Assembly (NCBI GenBank): GCA_900542355.1
Contig: UQNE01000025.1
Coordinates: 1 to 26,099 of the forward strand
DNA from: an uncultured Bacteroidales bacterium
GTDB lineage: Bacteria; Bacteroidota; Bacteroidia; Bacteroidales; Paludibacteraceae
Direction: 5' to 3'
Length of the DNA stretch: 26,099 bases
The position numbers and the translations under genes are program-made. A model generated the notes under the pieces. That model saw nothing but the letters and a program-made list of their open reading frames with translations. It was not told where the DNA came from and searched no databases. Within the stretch, counting starts at the first letter, position 1; the number at the start of each line of letters is the position of its first letter. Positions 14,596 to 21,478 of this stretch are shown here, piece by piece.

Positions 14596-14627
14596 CAAAG
14601 GTACTGCTTTTTTATCAAATAAGCAAA
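14596..14627 (-). promoter_or_regulatory. Bacteroidota-type promoter for the TonB-dependent receptor
   Basis: Minus strand: TTTG (14627-14624), a 20-base spacer, TACCTTTG (14603-14596). This predicts an untranslated leader of about 150 bases containing the duplicated blocks. Confidence 0.75.
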
Positions 14628-14644
14628 CCTTCATGCGCAATCTT

Positions 14645-14714
14645 TTGTCCAACAGTGTTAGCGTTCTAACTTCCAACAGCGCAGCGGTCTAATATCCGCC
14701 AGCGTTAGCGGTCT
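14645..14714 (-). repeat. Left copy of a ~70-bp direct repeat bracketing the R-M operon
   Basis: Aligns without gaps to 17481-17550; by hand about 62 of 70 positions agree, including the exact block AACAGCGCAGCGGTCTAATA. It starts about 10 bases beyond the endonuclease stop codon. CCGC/GCGG pairs could form a small hairpin. Confidence 0.8.
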
Positions 14715-14723
14715 TTCATCTAT

Positions 14724-15482
14724 TCACAGTGCCTTGATACAATGGTACACTTTGTCAATAAAGGTCTCGTAGTCGTTTAGAATGATAGAGTTCCCGAAAT
14801 CTTCATATCTCTCGTTTGATACGCATAGAGGGGCTTCGCACGCACTATAAAATGTCATATATTCCTGTGCTGTTTTGCCCAAAAGTTGCTCGTTATCAGG
14901 GATATGCACCACATAGAGCAGCGTCTTGTTGGGTGTGTGAAAATACATATCTACATTGTCGCGAGATAGGGCAAGGTATTTACCGGCGTTGTGCTGCGTA
15001 AATGTTTCCCATTTGGTAATTCGTTTGCTCTCTTTCTGATAGTAGGGCAGGCGGTCTAAGATAATGAATATCTGAAAGTATGGGCAGTTGTTAGCGCGTA
15101 TATTTGCCGTTTCGCCAAGCATATTCTCAAAGTAGTTGTTGGAGTTTTGTGAGTAGTTTTGCATTACAAACTTCACCGCAATACCTGCAATCGCCTTGGG
15201 CTTATGCCCTTTTGTGGCGGTATCATAGATGGTGATGTCTACTTTCTTATCCATATATCTGCCTTCTATATCCCCTTCTTTGTCGTCTGACCAACCTTGT
15301 GATTTTATGCTGTATCCTTCGCCTAATTTTAGAGCCAAGTCTTGGGCTATGGCACCATGCAGCGGTTTTAGTTTAGCAGTACTACGGGATGTTCCTGTTT
15401 GCAGGAAATGGCAGAAAGAGTTGGAGATTACATCCAGGAATCGGCTGTTATTCAGCGGAAAAGAGATTGCTTTGGTTTTCAT
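14724..15482 (-). CDS. Type II restriction endonuclease (predicted)
   Basis: I assign this 252-residue cytoplasmic protein as the nuclease partner of the adjoining methylase from position and a probable PD-(D/E)xK core. VDITIYD (81-87) gives the Asp, followed by a loop and the strand GIAVKF (100-105) with Lys104. The next block, YSQNSNNYFENMLGET (110-125), is polar and looks conserved-domain-like. In the canonical motif an acidic residue stands two before the Lys; here it is Ala102, so another acidic residue (for example Glu119 or Glu124) may complete the site. The gene starts 35 bases inside the end of the methylase gene, which suggests translational coupling. The cleavage site cannot be deduced. 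I do not recognise a named enzyme. Confidence 0.7.
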   Translation of the reverse strand: MKTKAISFPLNNSRFLDVISNSFCHFLQTGTSRSTAKLKPLHGAIAQDLALKLGEGYSIKSQGWSDDKEGDIEGRYMDKKVDITIYDTATKGHKPKAIAGIAVKFVMQNYSQNSNNYFENMLGETANIRANNCPYFQIFIILDRLPYYQKESKRITKWETFTQHNAGKYLALSRDNVDMYFHTPNKTLLYVVHIPDNEQLLGKTAQEYMTFYSACEAPLCVSNERYEDFGNSIILNDYETFIDKVYHCIKAL

Positions 15483-16890
15483 ATTGGCTTAATTGGTAGT
15501 TAATGTATTGCTCCAATTCTTTGGAACTGAAAGTGTAGTATCCGCCACTTTTATAGTGCTGTAAGGTACGAACAAAGCGCACAAACTCATCCGTAATCAG
15601 TATCTTGCGCAGTGTTGTTTCGTCCGTTTGACTCAGGATGTACAGTCCGCTATACACGCCTGCGCCCTTGGAAACCTTCTCTAATTTTATTGACTCTTTA
15701 TTGATAATCAGACTATTGATTGCCCATTTGTCTGCCCACACATCTTTGAGTGCTTGCGTTCGCCCATATAGATACCATTCCGGACAATCCTCTTCGCTGT
15801 GCCCTTTCAGCAACAAATCTTGGTGGCTGAGTAAATAGTCTTTTATCGCAGGAATGGAGAATATTGCATCTTTGGGTAGCGGTTTGCCCTGTGTGTCGTA
15901 AGGATAGAAAGCGGTGTACCACTGGCCTGTAGAGGCTTTCAGTACGGGAATAGTGAGTTCGGAAAAAGGAAAGGAAGGACGGATAAACACCGTATCTGCC
16001 AAGGTGGCAAAGCCGTTCTTTACTGACACATACTTGCGTGTGGTTGCACCAAAAACACGGCGGAGCATTGTGAGTGTGTCATGGTTGGCAAGATACATAC
16101 AATTACCAATCATTGTCTCCTCTATGGATAGGCATTCCGATGCTAAAATGATATGTTGCTCGCCTATGTAGGTGCAGTAGGTAAAATCATTGTGCGTTGT
16201 GCCATTCTCAAAAAGGGCAATCATTGTATAGGTTGTCGCTTCAAAAGGCTGAAAATGTGCCAAGTCAATCAGTTTGACTAAGTTCTTTTGCTGCCTTATG
16301 TATCCCCGTAGAGCACCGCCGGCTACGCTGTTAATCCACGAACCGGGAGTGATATAGCATAGCCTTCCCGTGGTATTAAGCATTTGAAAACCAATCTCGT
16401 AGAACGCAAGATATAGGTCGGTCATTCCACTTTGTGTGAACCGAAAATGTTTTACATTATGGTATCTGTCGGCTAAGTTATGCACCCGTACATAAGGCGG
16501 ATTGCCTACTACAAAATCCATCTTGCCGTCAAAACAAGAAACACTCAGCGCGTCTTGATTGAGGATGTCCCATTCCACCTCTCGCACGCCGAATGTCTGT
16601 GTCGTTTCGTTTAAGTGGCAGATACATTGCCGATATGCGATAGGGTCTAATTCTATCCCATGTAGGTAAGTGGATAGGTGTTGTTTAAGTACTTGTAAAT
16701 CATCAGATTGCTTAAGAAAAGCCGTGCAGTACCTCACTACTGCCTCTCGCAAAAACACACCATCACCGCAACTGTTGTCGATGATGTGCTTGCCAACGAT
16801 ACTACTACCCGAATAACCAGCAACATCCAGGATGTCGCATACCAAATAAGGGGGCGTGAACACTTGCCCCGATTCTTTTTTTGTTGCCAT
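15448..16890 (-). CDS. Type II DNA adenine-N6 methyltransferase
   Basis: Protects host DNA by methylating adenine at the recognition site of the linked endonuclease. The 480 residues show the gamma-class order: motif X-like VFTPPYLV (10-17), SAM-binding motif I DNSCGDGVF (38-46), acidic GIELDP (78-83), a WDILNQDAL segment (108-115), and the catalytic NPPYVR (130-135). A long C-terminal part is the presumed target-recognition domain (TaqI/Eco57I-like layout). It is first in the operon, so methylase is made before nuclease. A good promoter lies about 400 bases upstream, leaving a long structured leader, and a small stem-loop covers the start codon. No controller (C) protein gene is visible. Base composition is AT-richer than galM or ettA, fitting acquisition. 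Confidence 0.9.
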   Translation of the reverse strand: MATKKESGQVFTPPYLVCDILDVAGYSGSSIVGKHIIDNSCGDGVFLREAVVRYCTAFLKQSDDLQVLKQHLSTYLHGIELDPIAYRQCICHLNETTQTFGVREVEWDILNQDALSVSCFDGKMDFVVGNPPYVRVHNLADRYHNVKHFRFTQSGMTDLYLAFYEIGFQMLNTTGRLCYITPGSWINSVAGGALRGYIRQQKNLVKLIDLAHFQPFEATTYTMIALFENGTTHNDFTYCTYIGEQHIILASECLSIEETMIGNCMYLANHDTLTMLRRVFGATTRKYVSVKNGFATLADTVFIRPSFPFSELTIPVLKASTGQWYTAFYPYDTQGKPLPKDAIFSIPAIKDYLLSHQDLLLKGHSEEDCPEWYLYGRTQALKDVWADKWAINSLIINKESIKLEKVSKGAGVYSGLYILSQTDETTLRKILITDEFVRFVRTLQHYKSGGYYTFSSKELEQYINYQLSQYENQSNLFSAE

Positions 16891-16903
16891 ATTGCATTAT
16901 GGC
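16886..16903 (-). promoter_or_regulatory. Stem-loop over the methylase start codon
   Basis: GCCATA (16886-16891) pairs exactly with TATGGC (16898-16903) around a 6-base loop. On the minus-strand mRNA the second arm contains the ATG at 16890, so the start could be partly hidden. Confidence 0.45.
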
Positions 16904-16996
16904 GAAAGCCTTTATGCGGTATGGCAACACTACAACCTATTGACGAGAGAATTGTACGATTTCAGAATTATAACAACTCCTACTTGCAGAACTTCT

Positions 16997-17031
16997 ATTT
17001 TGTGTGCAACATTCTTATATCCACACAAAAA
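16997..17031 (-). ncRNA. Hairpin B of the methylase leader
   Basis: TTTTGTGTG pairs exactly with CACACAAAA over 9 bp around a 15-base loop. It lies between hairpin A and the methylase start in the predicted minus-strand transcript. Confidence 0.5.
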
Positions 17032-17052
17032 GCAGATGTATTCTTATCTCCC

Positions 17053-17168
17053 GTCGCGAGGCTGTAGGAATTGCCAAATTGAAGAGAATAAGCAACACAT
17101 CTGCATACGCAGACGCTCATTACTTATTCGACTTCAATTGTCTTTATGAACTTCCTACATTCCGCGAC
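17053..17168 (-). ncRNA. Long imperfect hairpin A, candidate structured RNA
   Basis: Five nested, perfectly complementary blocks: 17053-17058 with 17163-17168 (GTCGCG/CGCGAC), 17063-17070 with 17152-17159 (TGTAGGAA/TTCCTACA), 17077-17084 with 17132-17139 (AATTGAAG/CTTCAATT), 17086-17092 with 17123-17129 (GAATAAG/CTTATTC), and 17100-17104 with 17109-17113 (TCTGC/GCAGA) closing a 4-base loop. That is 34 base pairs over 116 bases. The predicted promoter at 17322-17291 would transcribe it on the minus strand. It does not resemble tmRNA, RNase P RNA or an attC site. It could alternatively be a DNA palindrome left by a mobile element. Confidence 0.55.
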
Positions 17169-17290
17169 AGACCGAATAAATAGCAAACGCTATTAAAATA
17201 GGGGTGTATGTTTCTTCGCTCTGCCTTGCACCCCGCTCATCGGCAGAACTGAATACTCAATGCCGCTTGCTCTAAGCAACATTTCGTCCG

Positions 17291-17322
17291 CAAAGATACG
17301 CAATTATTTTCGTATGTGCAAA
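17291..17322 (-). promoter_or_regulatory. Bacteroidota-type promoter upstream of the R-M operon
   Basis: Minus strand: TTTG (17322-17319), a 20-base spacer, TATCTTTG (17298-17291). Transcription would start near 17284, about 395 bases before the methylase ATG, and run through hairpins A and B. Confidence 0.7.
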
Positions 17323-17480
17323 TATGCGCACTTTTTTCTAATCAAATTACGCAAGCCGTTTTTGTGCAAGCAGTCTTGTTTCACAGACAGTTGTACAAGC
17401 GTTCTTGCTAAAAAAAGCAACTTCCTGCATAGTTGATATGCAAGAGGTTGTTTTCAATATGGTCTTTTATCCATTGTCTA

Positions 17481-17550
17481 TTGTCCGCCAGCGTTAGCAT
17501 TCTAACTTCTAACAGCGCAGCGGTCTAATATCCGCTAGCGCAAGCGGTCT
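17481..17550 (-). repeat. Right copy of the ~70-bp direct repeat bracketing the R-M operon
   Basis: Same orientation and length as 14645-14714. It begins about 12 bases beyond the ettA stop codon, the same position the other copy has relative to the endonuclease gene. The small CCGCT/AGCGG hairpin is better preserved here. Confidence 0.8.
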
Positions 17551-17562
17551 ATAATCCAATGT

Positions 17563-19239
17563 CTATTCCATCAGTTTCTTGTATCGCATGCGGTGGGGTT
17601 CTACGGCATCATCACCGAGGCGCATACGCTTATTGGCTTCGTAGTCGGAGTAACTTCCTTCGAACCAGAACACCTTTGAGTCGCCTTCGTAGGCGAGGAT
17701 ATGCGTGCAGATTCGGTCGAGGAACCAGCGGTCGTGAGAGATAACTACTGCGCAACCCGCAAAGTTCTCTAGGCCTTCTTCCAATGCTCGCAGGGTGTTT
17801 ACATCGATGTCATTGGTCGGCTCGTCAAGCAGCAACACATTCGCTTCGCTTTTGAGCGTCAGAGCCAGGTGCAGACGGTTGCGTTCACCTCCTGACAGCA
17901 CTCCGCATTTCTTTTCTTGGTCCGAGCCTGTGAAGTTAAAACGACTCAAGTAGGCGCGTGCATTGATTTCACGCCCACCCACACGGATGTATTCCGTACC
18001 GTTGGAGATAGTTTCAAACACGGTCTTCTCCGGGTCGATATTCGAGTGCACTTGGTCCACATAGCCCACTTTCACCGTCTCGCCCACCGAGAAAGTACCT
18101 TTGTCTGCTTTCTCCATACCCATAATCATACGGAAGAGCGTGGTCTTACCCGCTCCGTTCGGCCCAATCACGCCCACGATACCATTCGGCGGGAGCATAA
18201 AATTAAGGTCTTCAAAGAGTACACGGTCGCCAAAGGCTTTAGCCACTCCCTCGGCATTGATGACCTTGTTGCCCAAGCGGGGACCGTTAGGGATGAATAT
18301 CTCCAGTTTTTCCTCGCGCTCTTTTTGCTCCTCGTTGAGCATCTTGTCGTAGGCAGCCAAACGGGCTTTACCTTTGGCTTGTCGTGCTTTGGGTGCCATG
18401 TGTACCCATTCCAACTCGCGCTCAAGGGTCTTACGGCGTTTGCTTGCTTGTTTCTCTTCCATTGCCATGCGGGCAGTCTTCTGCTCCAACCACGAGGTGT
18501 AATTACCCTTCCAAGGAATACCCTCACCGCGGTCGAGTTCTAATATCCACCCCGCTACATGGTCGAGGAAATAACGGTCGTGTGTGATGCAGATTACCGT
18601 GCCTGCATACTGTTGCAGGTGCTGTTCGAGCCAGTCGATAGACTCTGCATCGAGGTGGTTGGTCGGTTCGTCAAGCAGCAGAATATCAGGTTGTTGAAGC
18701 AGTAGTCGGCATAGCGCTACACGCCTGCGCTCGCCTCCCGACAGGGTCTTGACTATGGCATCATCAGGCGGACAACGCAGTGCGTCCATAGCGCGGTCGA
18801 GTTTCTGGTCGATGTTCCATGCGTCGCTGCTGTCCAGTTTGTCTTGCAACTCGGCTTGGCGTGCCAGCAATTTGTCGAAGTCTGCATCAGGTTCTGCAAA
18901 AGCCGCATTTATCTCATCATACTCGCGGAGCATATCCATGATAGGTTGCACCCCCTCTTGCACGCATTCGCGCACGGTCTTTTCGGGGTCCAGTTTCGGG
19001 TCTTGCTCTAAGTAGCCTACCGTATATCCGGGCGAGAATACCACCTCGCCTTCGTAGTTCTTATCCACACCGGCGATGATTTTCATCAGTGTGGACTTAC
19101 CCGTACCATTCAGACCGATGATACCTATCTTGGCACCATAGTAGAACGATAGATAGATGTTGTTGAGTACGCGTTTTTGTGGGGAGAAACTCTTGCTCAC
19201 GCCCACCATCGAGAAAATAATTTTCTTGTCGTCTGCCAT
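17563..19239 (-). CDS. ettA: Energy-dependent translational throttle protein EttA (ABC-F)
   Basis: A cytoplasmic ribosome-binding ATPase of the ABC-F group, which gates early elongation at the E site according to ATP/ADP. The 558 residues contain two ABC domains. The first has Walker A GLNGTGKST (42-50), signature LSGGERRR and Walker B LLLDEPTNHLD. An arm/linker region rich in charged residues follows (KASKRRKTLERELEWV). The second has Walker A GPNGAGKTT, signature LSGGERNR and LLLDEPTNDID. There are no transmembrane segments. The length and the short C-terminal tail match EttA rather than Uup or resistance-type ABC-F proteins. It has its own promoter and appears to be transcribed alone. Confidence 0.93.
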   Translation of the reverse strand: MADDKKIIFSMVGVSKSFSPQKRVLNNIYLSFYYGAKIGIIGLNGTGKSTLMKIIAGVDKNYEGEVVFSPGYTVGYLEQDPKLDPEKTVRECVQEGVQPIMDMLREYDEINAAFAEPDADFDKLLARQAELQDKLDSSDAWNIDQKLDRAMDALRCPPDDAIVKTLSGGERRRVALCRLLLQQPDILLLDEPTNHLDAESIDWLEQHLQQYAGTVICITHDRYFLDHVAGWILELDRGEGIPWKGNYTSWLEQKTARMAMEEKQASKRRKTLERELEWVHMAPKARQAKGKARLAAYDKMLNEEQKEREEKLEIFIPNGPRLGNKVINAEGVAKAFGDRVLFEDLNFMLPPNGIVGVIGPNGAGKTTLFRMIMGMEKADKGTFSVGETVKVGYVDQVHSNIDPEKTVFETISNGTEYIRVGGREINARAYLSRFNFTGSDQEKKCGVLSGGERNRLHLALTLKSEANVLLLDEPTNDIDVNTLRALEEGLENFAGCAVVISHDRWFLDRICTHILAYEGDSKVFWFEGSYSDYEANKRMRLGDDAVEPHRMRYKKLME

Positions 19240-19334
19240 AATTGATAATTAAAATGCATAGTTATAATGCACAATAGATAATTGTGCATAGCGTGAGCAT
19301 AGTGCTTTTGTGTAGAGCATCATACTCTCGTCTG

Positions 19335-19365
19335 CAAAGGTACGCATTTTTTTTGACATACACAA
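19335..19365 (-). promoter_or_regulatory. Bacteroidota-type promoter for ettA
   Basis: Minus strand: TTG (19365-19363), a 20-base spacer, TACCTTTG (19342-19335). The leader to the ATG at 19239 is about 90 bases and includes AT-rich GCATAATG-like repeat remnants at about 19255-19300. Confidence 0.65.
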
Positions 19366-19375
19366 CACTAATTAC

Positions 19376-19571
19376 ACAAAAACACTCAATAATGCTTATC
19401 CAAAAATTACCAAGAATATCTACTATACGGTTGTGCAATATCCAAAAATGAAATTAGTTTTGTTGTTAGAGTTTGCCCTCTGACTATGTGAACACTAATT
19501 TAGTTTTTGGAAATTACCTTGGTAGCAATGTTTTCGGAAAATTCTTGGATGATGTTATTGAATGTTTTTGT
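19376..19571. mobile_element. MITE-like imperfect palindromic element
   Basis: Left arm 19376-19458 and right arm 19494-19571 are inverted copies of each other around a 35-base centre. Both ends read ACAAAAAC inward, and both arms finish in AAATTAGT at the centre. Shared internal blocks include TCAATAA and ATCC, with AATT-, CCAA- and TTTCCAAAAA-like blocks in the same order. A solo arm lies at 3100-3172. There is no transposase; a non-autonomous element is the natural reading. Confidence 0.6.
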
Positions 19572-19584
19572 ATAGAAAAAAAGC

Positions 19585-19610
19585 AAAAACTCCCCTCCTT
19601 TGGAGGGGAG
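19585..19610 (-). terminator. Rho-independent terminator of the AraC-family gene
   Basis: A perfect 9-bp GC-rich stem, CTCCCCTCC (19590-19598) with GGAGGGGAG (19602-19610), and a 3-base loop. On the minus strand TTTTTGCTTTTTTT follows. It lies 10 bases beyond the stop codon. A degraded relative is at 5299-5328. Confidence 0.85.
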
Positions 19611-19619
19611 TGGGGAGGT

Positions 19620-20489
19620 CTATCTGTTTTGTTTGCGGAAGGCTTGTGCGCTGACGCCCGTGTGGATACGGAAATATTTGCAGAAACTGCTTGCCGTGGC
19701 AAAATCCATACTGAAAGCAATCTCTTTGATGCTCTCGTCGGTGGAGAGTAGACGCTGTTTAATCTCGCGAATGGCAATCTCGTTGATGATGTCCGAGGGT
19801 GTCTTTTTTGCCACTTGATTGCAGATATAGGTCAAGTATTTGGCACTAATAGCCATTTGGTTGGCATACCACGATACGGAGTGGCGGGAGGTGCGATTAT
19901 TCTCCAATATACGCACAAACTGCGAGAATAGTTGCGTGGTATGCGTGTTGGCTGTATCGTTGCTAACTTGCATAATATCAGTGTCTTGCTGCTCGTGCAT
20001 CGACTCATCTACCCACGAAATCATCTCGAAGATAATCGCCTGCGCCAGCATATCGGCAATGCGTTTTTGATACGGAGTAGAGTCTTGTGCATACAGTGCC
20101 ACCAATCTCCCATAAGCATCGCTCAGTTGCAGTCGCCGCTCGTTGAGGTGAATAATCGGGTGGCTCGCCAAGAACTTGTACTTGTCGTACCAATTGTCTT
20201 GCAGTTGCAGGCATGAATAGGCTATATCGCTAAGCGAATCGGAGGTAAAAGAGAATATCTGACATTGGAAATCCGGAGTGTGCATATAGTTCCCCAATAG
20301 GAAATCCGGCATGCAAAACAGCAGGTCGTTCTGCTGCAATTCGTAACTGTCCTGATTTAGTTCTACACGCAGTTTGCCACCACGGCACACGATAATCAAC
20401 GCAGATGCCACCGGTACTTGATTGTTGTTCACCAGAGCATCCAAATCATCGGATATGAGTATGTTCTCATAAGGAATTTTGCCAATCAT
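19620..20489 (-). CDS. AraC-family transcriptional regulator
   Basis: A 289-residue DNA-binding regulator. The C-terminal ~100 residues form the double helix-turn-helix of the AraC/XylS family: SVSWYANQMAISAKYLTYICNQ, then the linker region with PSDIINEIAIREIKQRLL, then ESIKEIAFSMDFATASSFCKYFRIHTGVSAQAF, which carries the typical second-helix signature. The N-terminal ~180 residues look like a cupin-type sensing domain (strands such as ALIIVCRGGKLRVELNQDSYELQQNDLLFCMP). It is divergent from the phospholipid operon across a 250-base gap, so control of that operon, or of itself, is possible but only inferred from position. The effector is unknown. Confidence 0.87.
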   Translation of the reverse strand: MIGKIPYENILISDDLDALVNNNQVPVASALIIVCRGGKLRVELNQDSYELQQNDLLFCMPDFLLGNYMHTPDFQCQIFSFTSDSLSDIAYSCLQLQDNWYDKYKFLASHPIIHLNERRLQLSDAYGRLVALYAQDSTPYQKRIADMLAQAIIFEMISWVDESMHEQQDTDIMQVSNDTANTHTTQLFSQFVRILENNRTSRHSVSWYANQMAISAKYLTYICNQVAKKTPSDIINEIAIREIKQRLLSTDESIKEIAFSMDFATASSFCKYFRIHTGVSAQAFRKQNR

Positions 20490-20630
20490 ACTATTCTATT
20501 TTTCGTATTTACTGACAATTAGCAAACAAAAAATGTTCCAAACAGACAACTGACACTGTTCTTTATTCGTAAAAATAATAGGTAGTAATAATTAGAATAT
20601 ATTTTATGTGTTTTGGATAATTATAAATGG

Positions 20631-20650
20631 TATGTTTGGCAGTATTTTTG
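20631..20650 (+). promoter_or_regulatory. Two possible -7 boxes for the phospholipid operon
   Basis: TATGTTTG (20631-20638) and TATTTTTG (20643-20650) both fit TAnnTTTG, but neither has a clear TTTG box 19-21 bases upstream. Weak -33 contact would fit activation by a regulator such as the divergent AraC-family protein. Leader length to the ATG at 20739 would be about 80-95 bases. Confidence 0.35.
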
Positions 20651-20738
20651 TGGCAAACTCAATAGGGACTACTCTCTGTATAGATAGCAATCTATTGTGG
20701 AGTACAATCTATAAATAAATCTCTAAATCTTATCATCT

Positions 20739-21473
20739 ATGGAAGAAAAGCAAACTTCGCAAGTGAAACAGGCGAAACGGATACAGACCTCGTTGCTCAA
20801 TGGTGTGGAGCGGAAAGCATTGGTTTGGATGGCAGAGCGTATGCCTCGGTGGGTTACCTCAGACATGCTTTCGTTGGTTGGTTTCGTGGGAGCCTTGATT
20901 ATTGCGGCGGGCTACATGCTCTCCGACATCAACATCAACTATCTATGGCTCAGCAGTTTCGGCTTTGTGGTGCATTGGTTTGGTGATAGTATGGACGGCT
21001 CCTTGGCACGCGTTCGCAAGACACAACGACCGCTCTATGGATTCTATCTCGACCATACCCTCGATGTCATCACTGAGTTTATTATGTTTATGGGTGCCGG
21101 ATTGTCTGCACTGCTGAGGCTGGATATAGCCTTGCTCGCTTTTATTGCTTACTTAATGCTAACCCTCAATGTGTCTATCAATAGCCATCTCAAGGGTGAG
21201 TTCCGCCTCACTTATGCCAAACTCGGTCCCACGGAGTTCCGCTTGCTGATGATTATTGTCAATACACTCCTTATATATATACGCCCGCTGCGTGAGTTCT
21301 CTACCACATGGCATATCGATTCCTATTCGCTCAGAATGGGGGGCTTGGATATCATCGGATTGTGTATTTTGGGGCTGTTGATGATTATTTATTTGGTTAC
21401 TGTATGGGGCGATTTGCGTGATTATGCCCGCCGTGACCCGCTTCCGGAGTATAAACCAGACCTAAAGAAATAA
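20739..21473 (+). CDS. CDP-alcohol phosphatidyltransferase family membrane protein
   Basis: An inner-membrane enzyme that joins a CDP-activated lipid with an alcohol, or a related phosphotransfer. The family motif is complete: Asp83, Asp86-Gly87, Ala90-Arg91, Gly101, Asp105 and Asp109, in the sequence DSMDGSLAR then GFYLDHTLD. The 244 residues contain about six hydrophobic segments, for example LVGFVGALIIAAGYM, LWLSSFGFVVHWF, LLAFIAYLMLTLNVSI and IIGLCILGLLMIIYLVTVW. The acceptor alcohol (glycerol-3-phosphate, inositol phosphate, serine or other) cannot be read from the sequence. A cardiolipin-synthase-like gene follows after 5 bases, so glycerophospholipid synthesis is the likely setting. 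Confidence 0.85.
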   Translation: MEEKQTSQVKQAKRIQTSLLNGVERKALVWMAERMPRWVTSDMLSLVGFVGALIIAAGYMLSDININYLWLSSFGFVVHWFGDSMDGSLARVRKTQRPLYGFYLDHTLDVITEFIMFMGAGLSALLRLDIALLAFIAYLMLTLNVSINSHLKGEFRLTYAKLGPTEFRLLMIIVNTLLIYIRPLREFSTTWHIDSYSLRMGGLDIIGLCILGLLMIIYLVTVWGDLRDYARRDPLPEYKPDLKK

Positions 21474-21478
21474 CCCCT

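Larger units (their letters stand above)
16891..17562. other. Gene-free stretch upstream of the R-M operon
   Basis: About 670 bases without a convincing gene. From the methylase outwards it contains a start-codon stem-loop, hairpin B (16997-17031), the long hairpin A (17053-17168), further short complementary pairs (GGGGTG/CACCCC near 17200-17235, TTGCT/AGCAA near 17267-17279), a promoter at 17291-17322, and the right copy of the ~70-bp repeat. A plus-strand frame from 16921 (48 codons) exists, but I find nothing to support it. Confidence 0.6.
19240..19619. other. Gene-free stretch between ettA and the AraC-family gene
   Basis: About 380 bases. It holds the ettA leader and promoter, the MITE-like palindrome at 19376-19571 and the terminator of the AraC-family gene. 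No reading frame here is credible. Confidence 0.6.

Noticed and set aside
14442..14600. Cobalamin riboswitch ahead of the BtuB-like receptor
   Set aside because: The leader is only about 150 bases and I cannot find the conserved B12-box core; the structure is explained by direct repeats.
16921..17067. A 48-codon plus-strand frame (starting MATLQPIDER) upstream of the methylase, as a possible controller or small protein gene
   Set aside because: No helix-turn-helix, no promoter or ribosome-binding sequence on that strand, and it runs through hairpin B and into hairpin A; the minus-strand leader explains the region better.
16886..17290. The structured region as a retron, tmRNA, RNase P RNA or integron attC site
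   Set aside because: No reverse transcriptase or integrase gene nearby, none of the conserved cores of tmRNA or RNase P RNA, and no GTTRRRY/RYYYAAC core-site pair.
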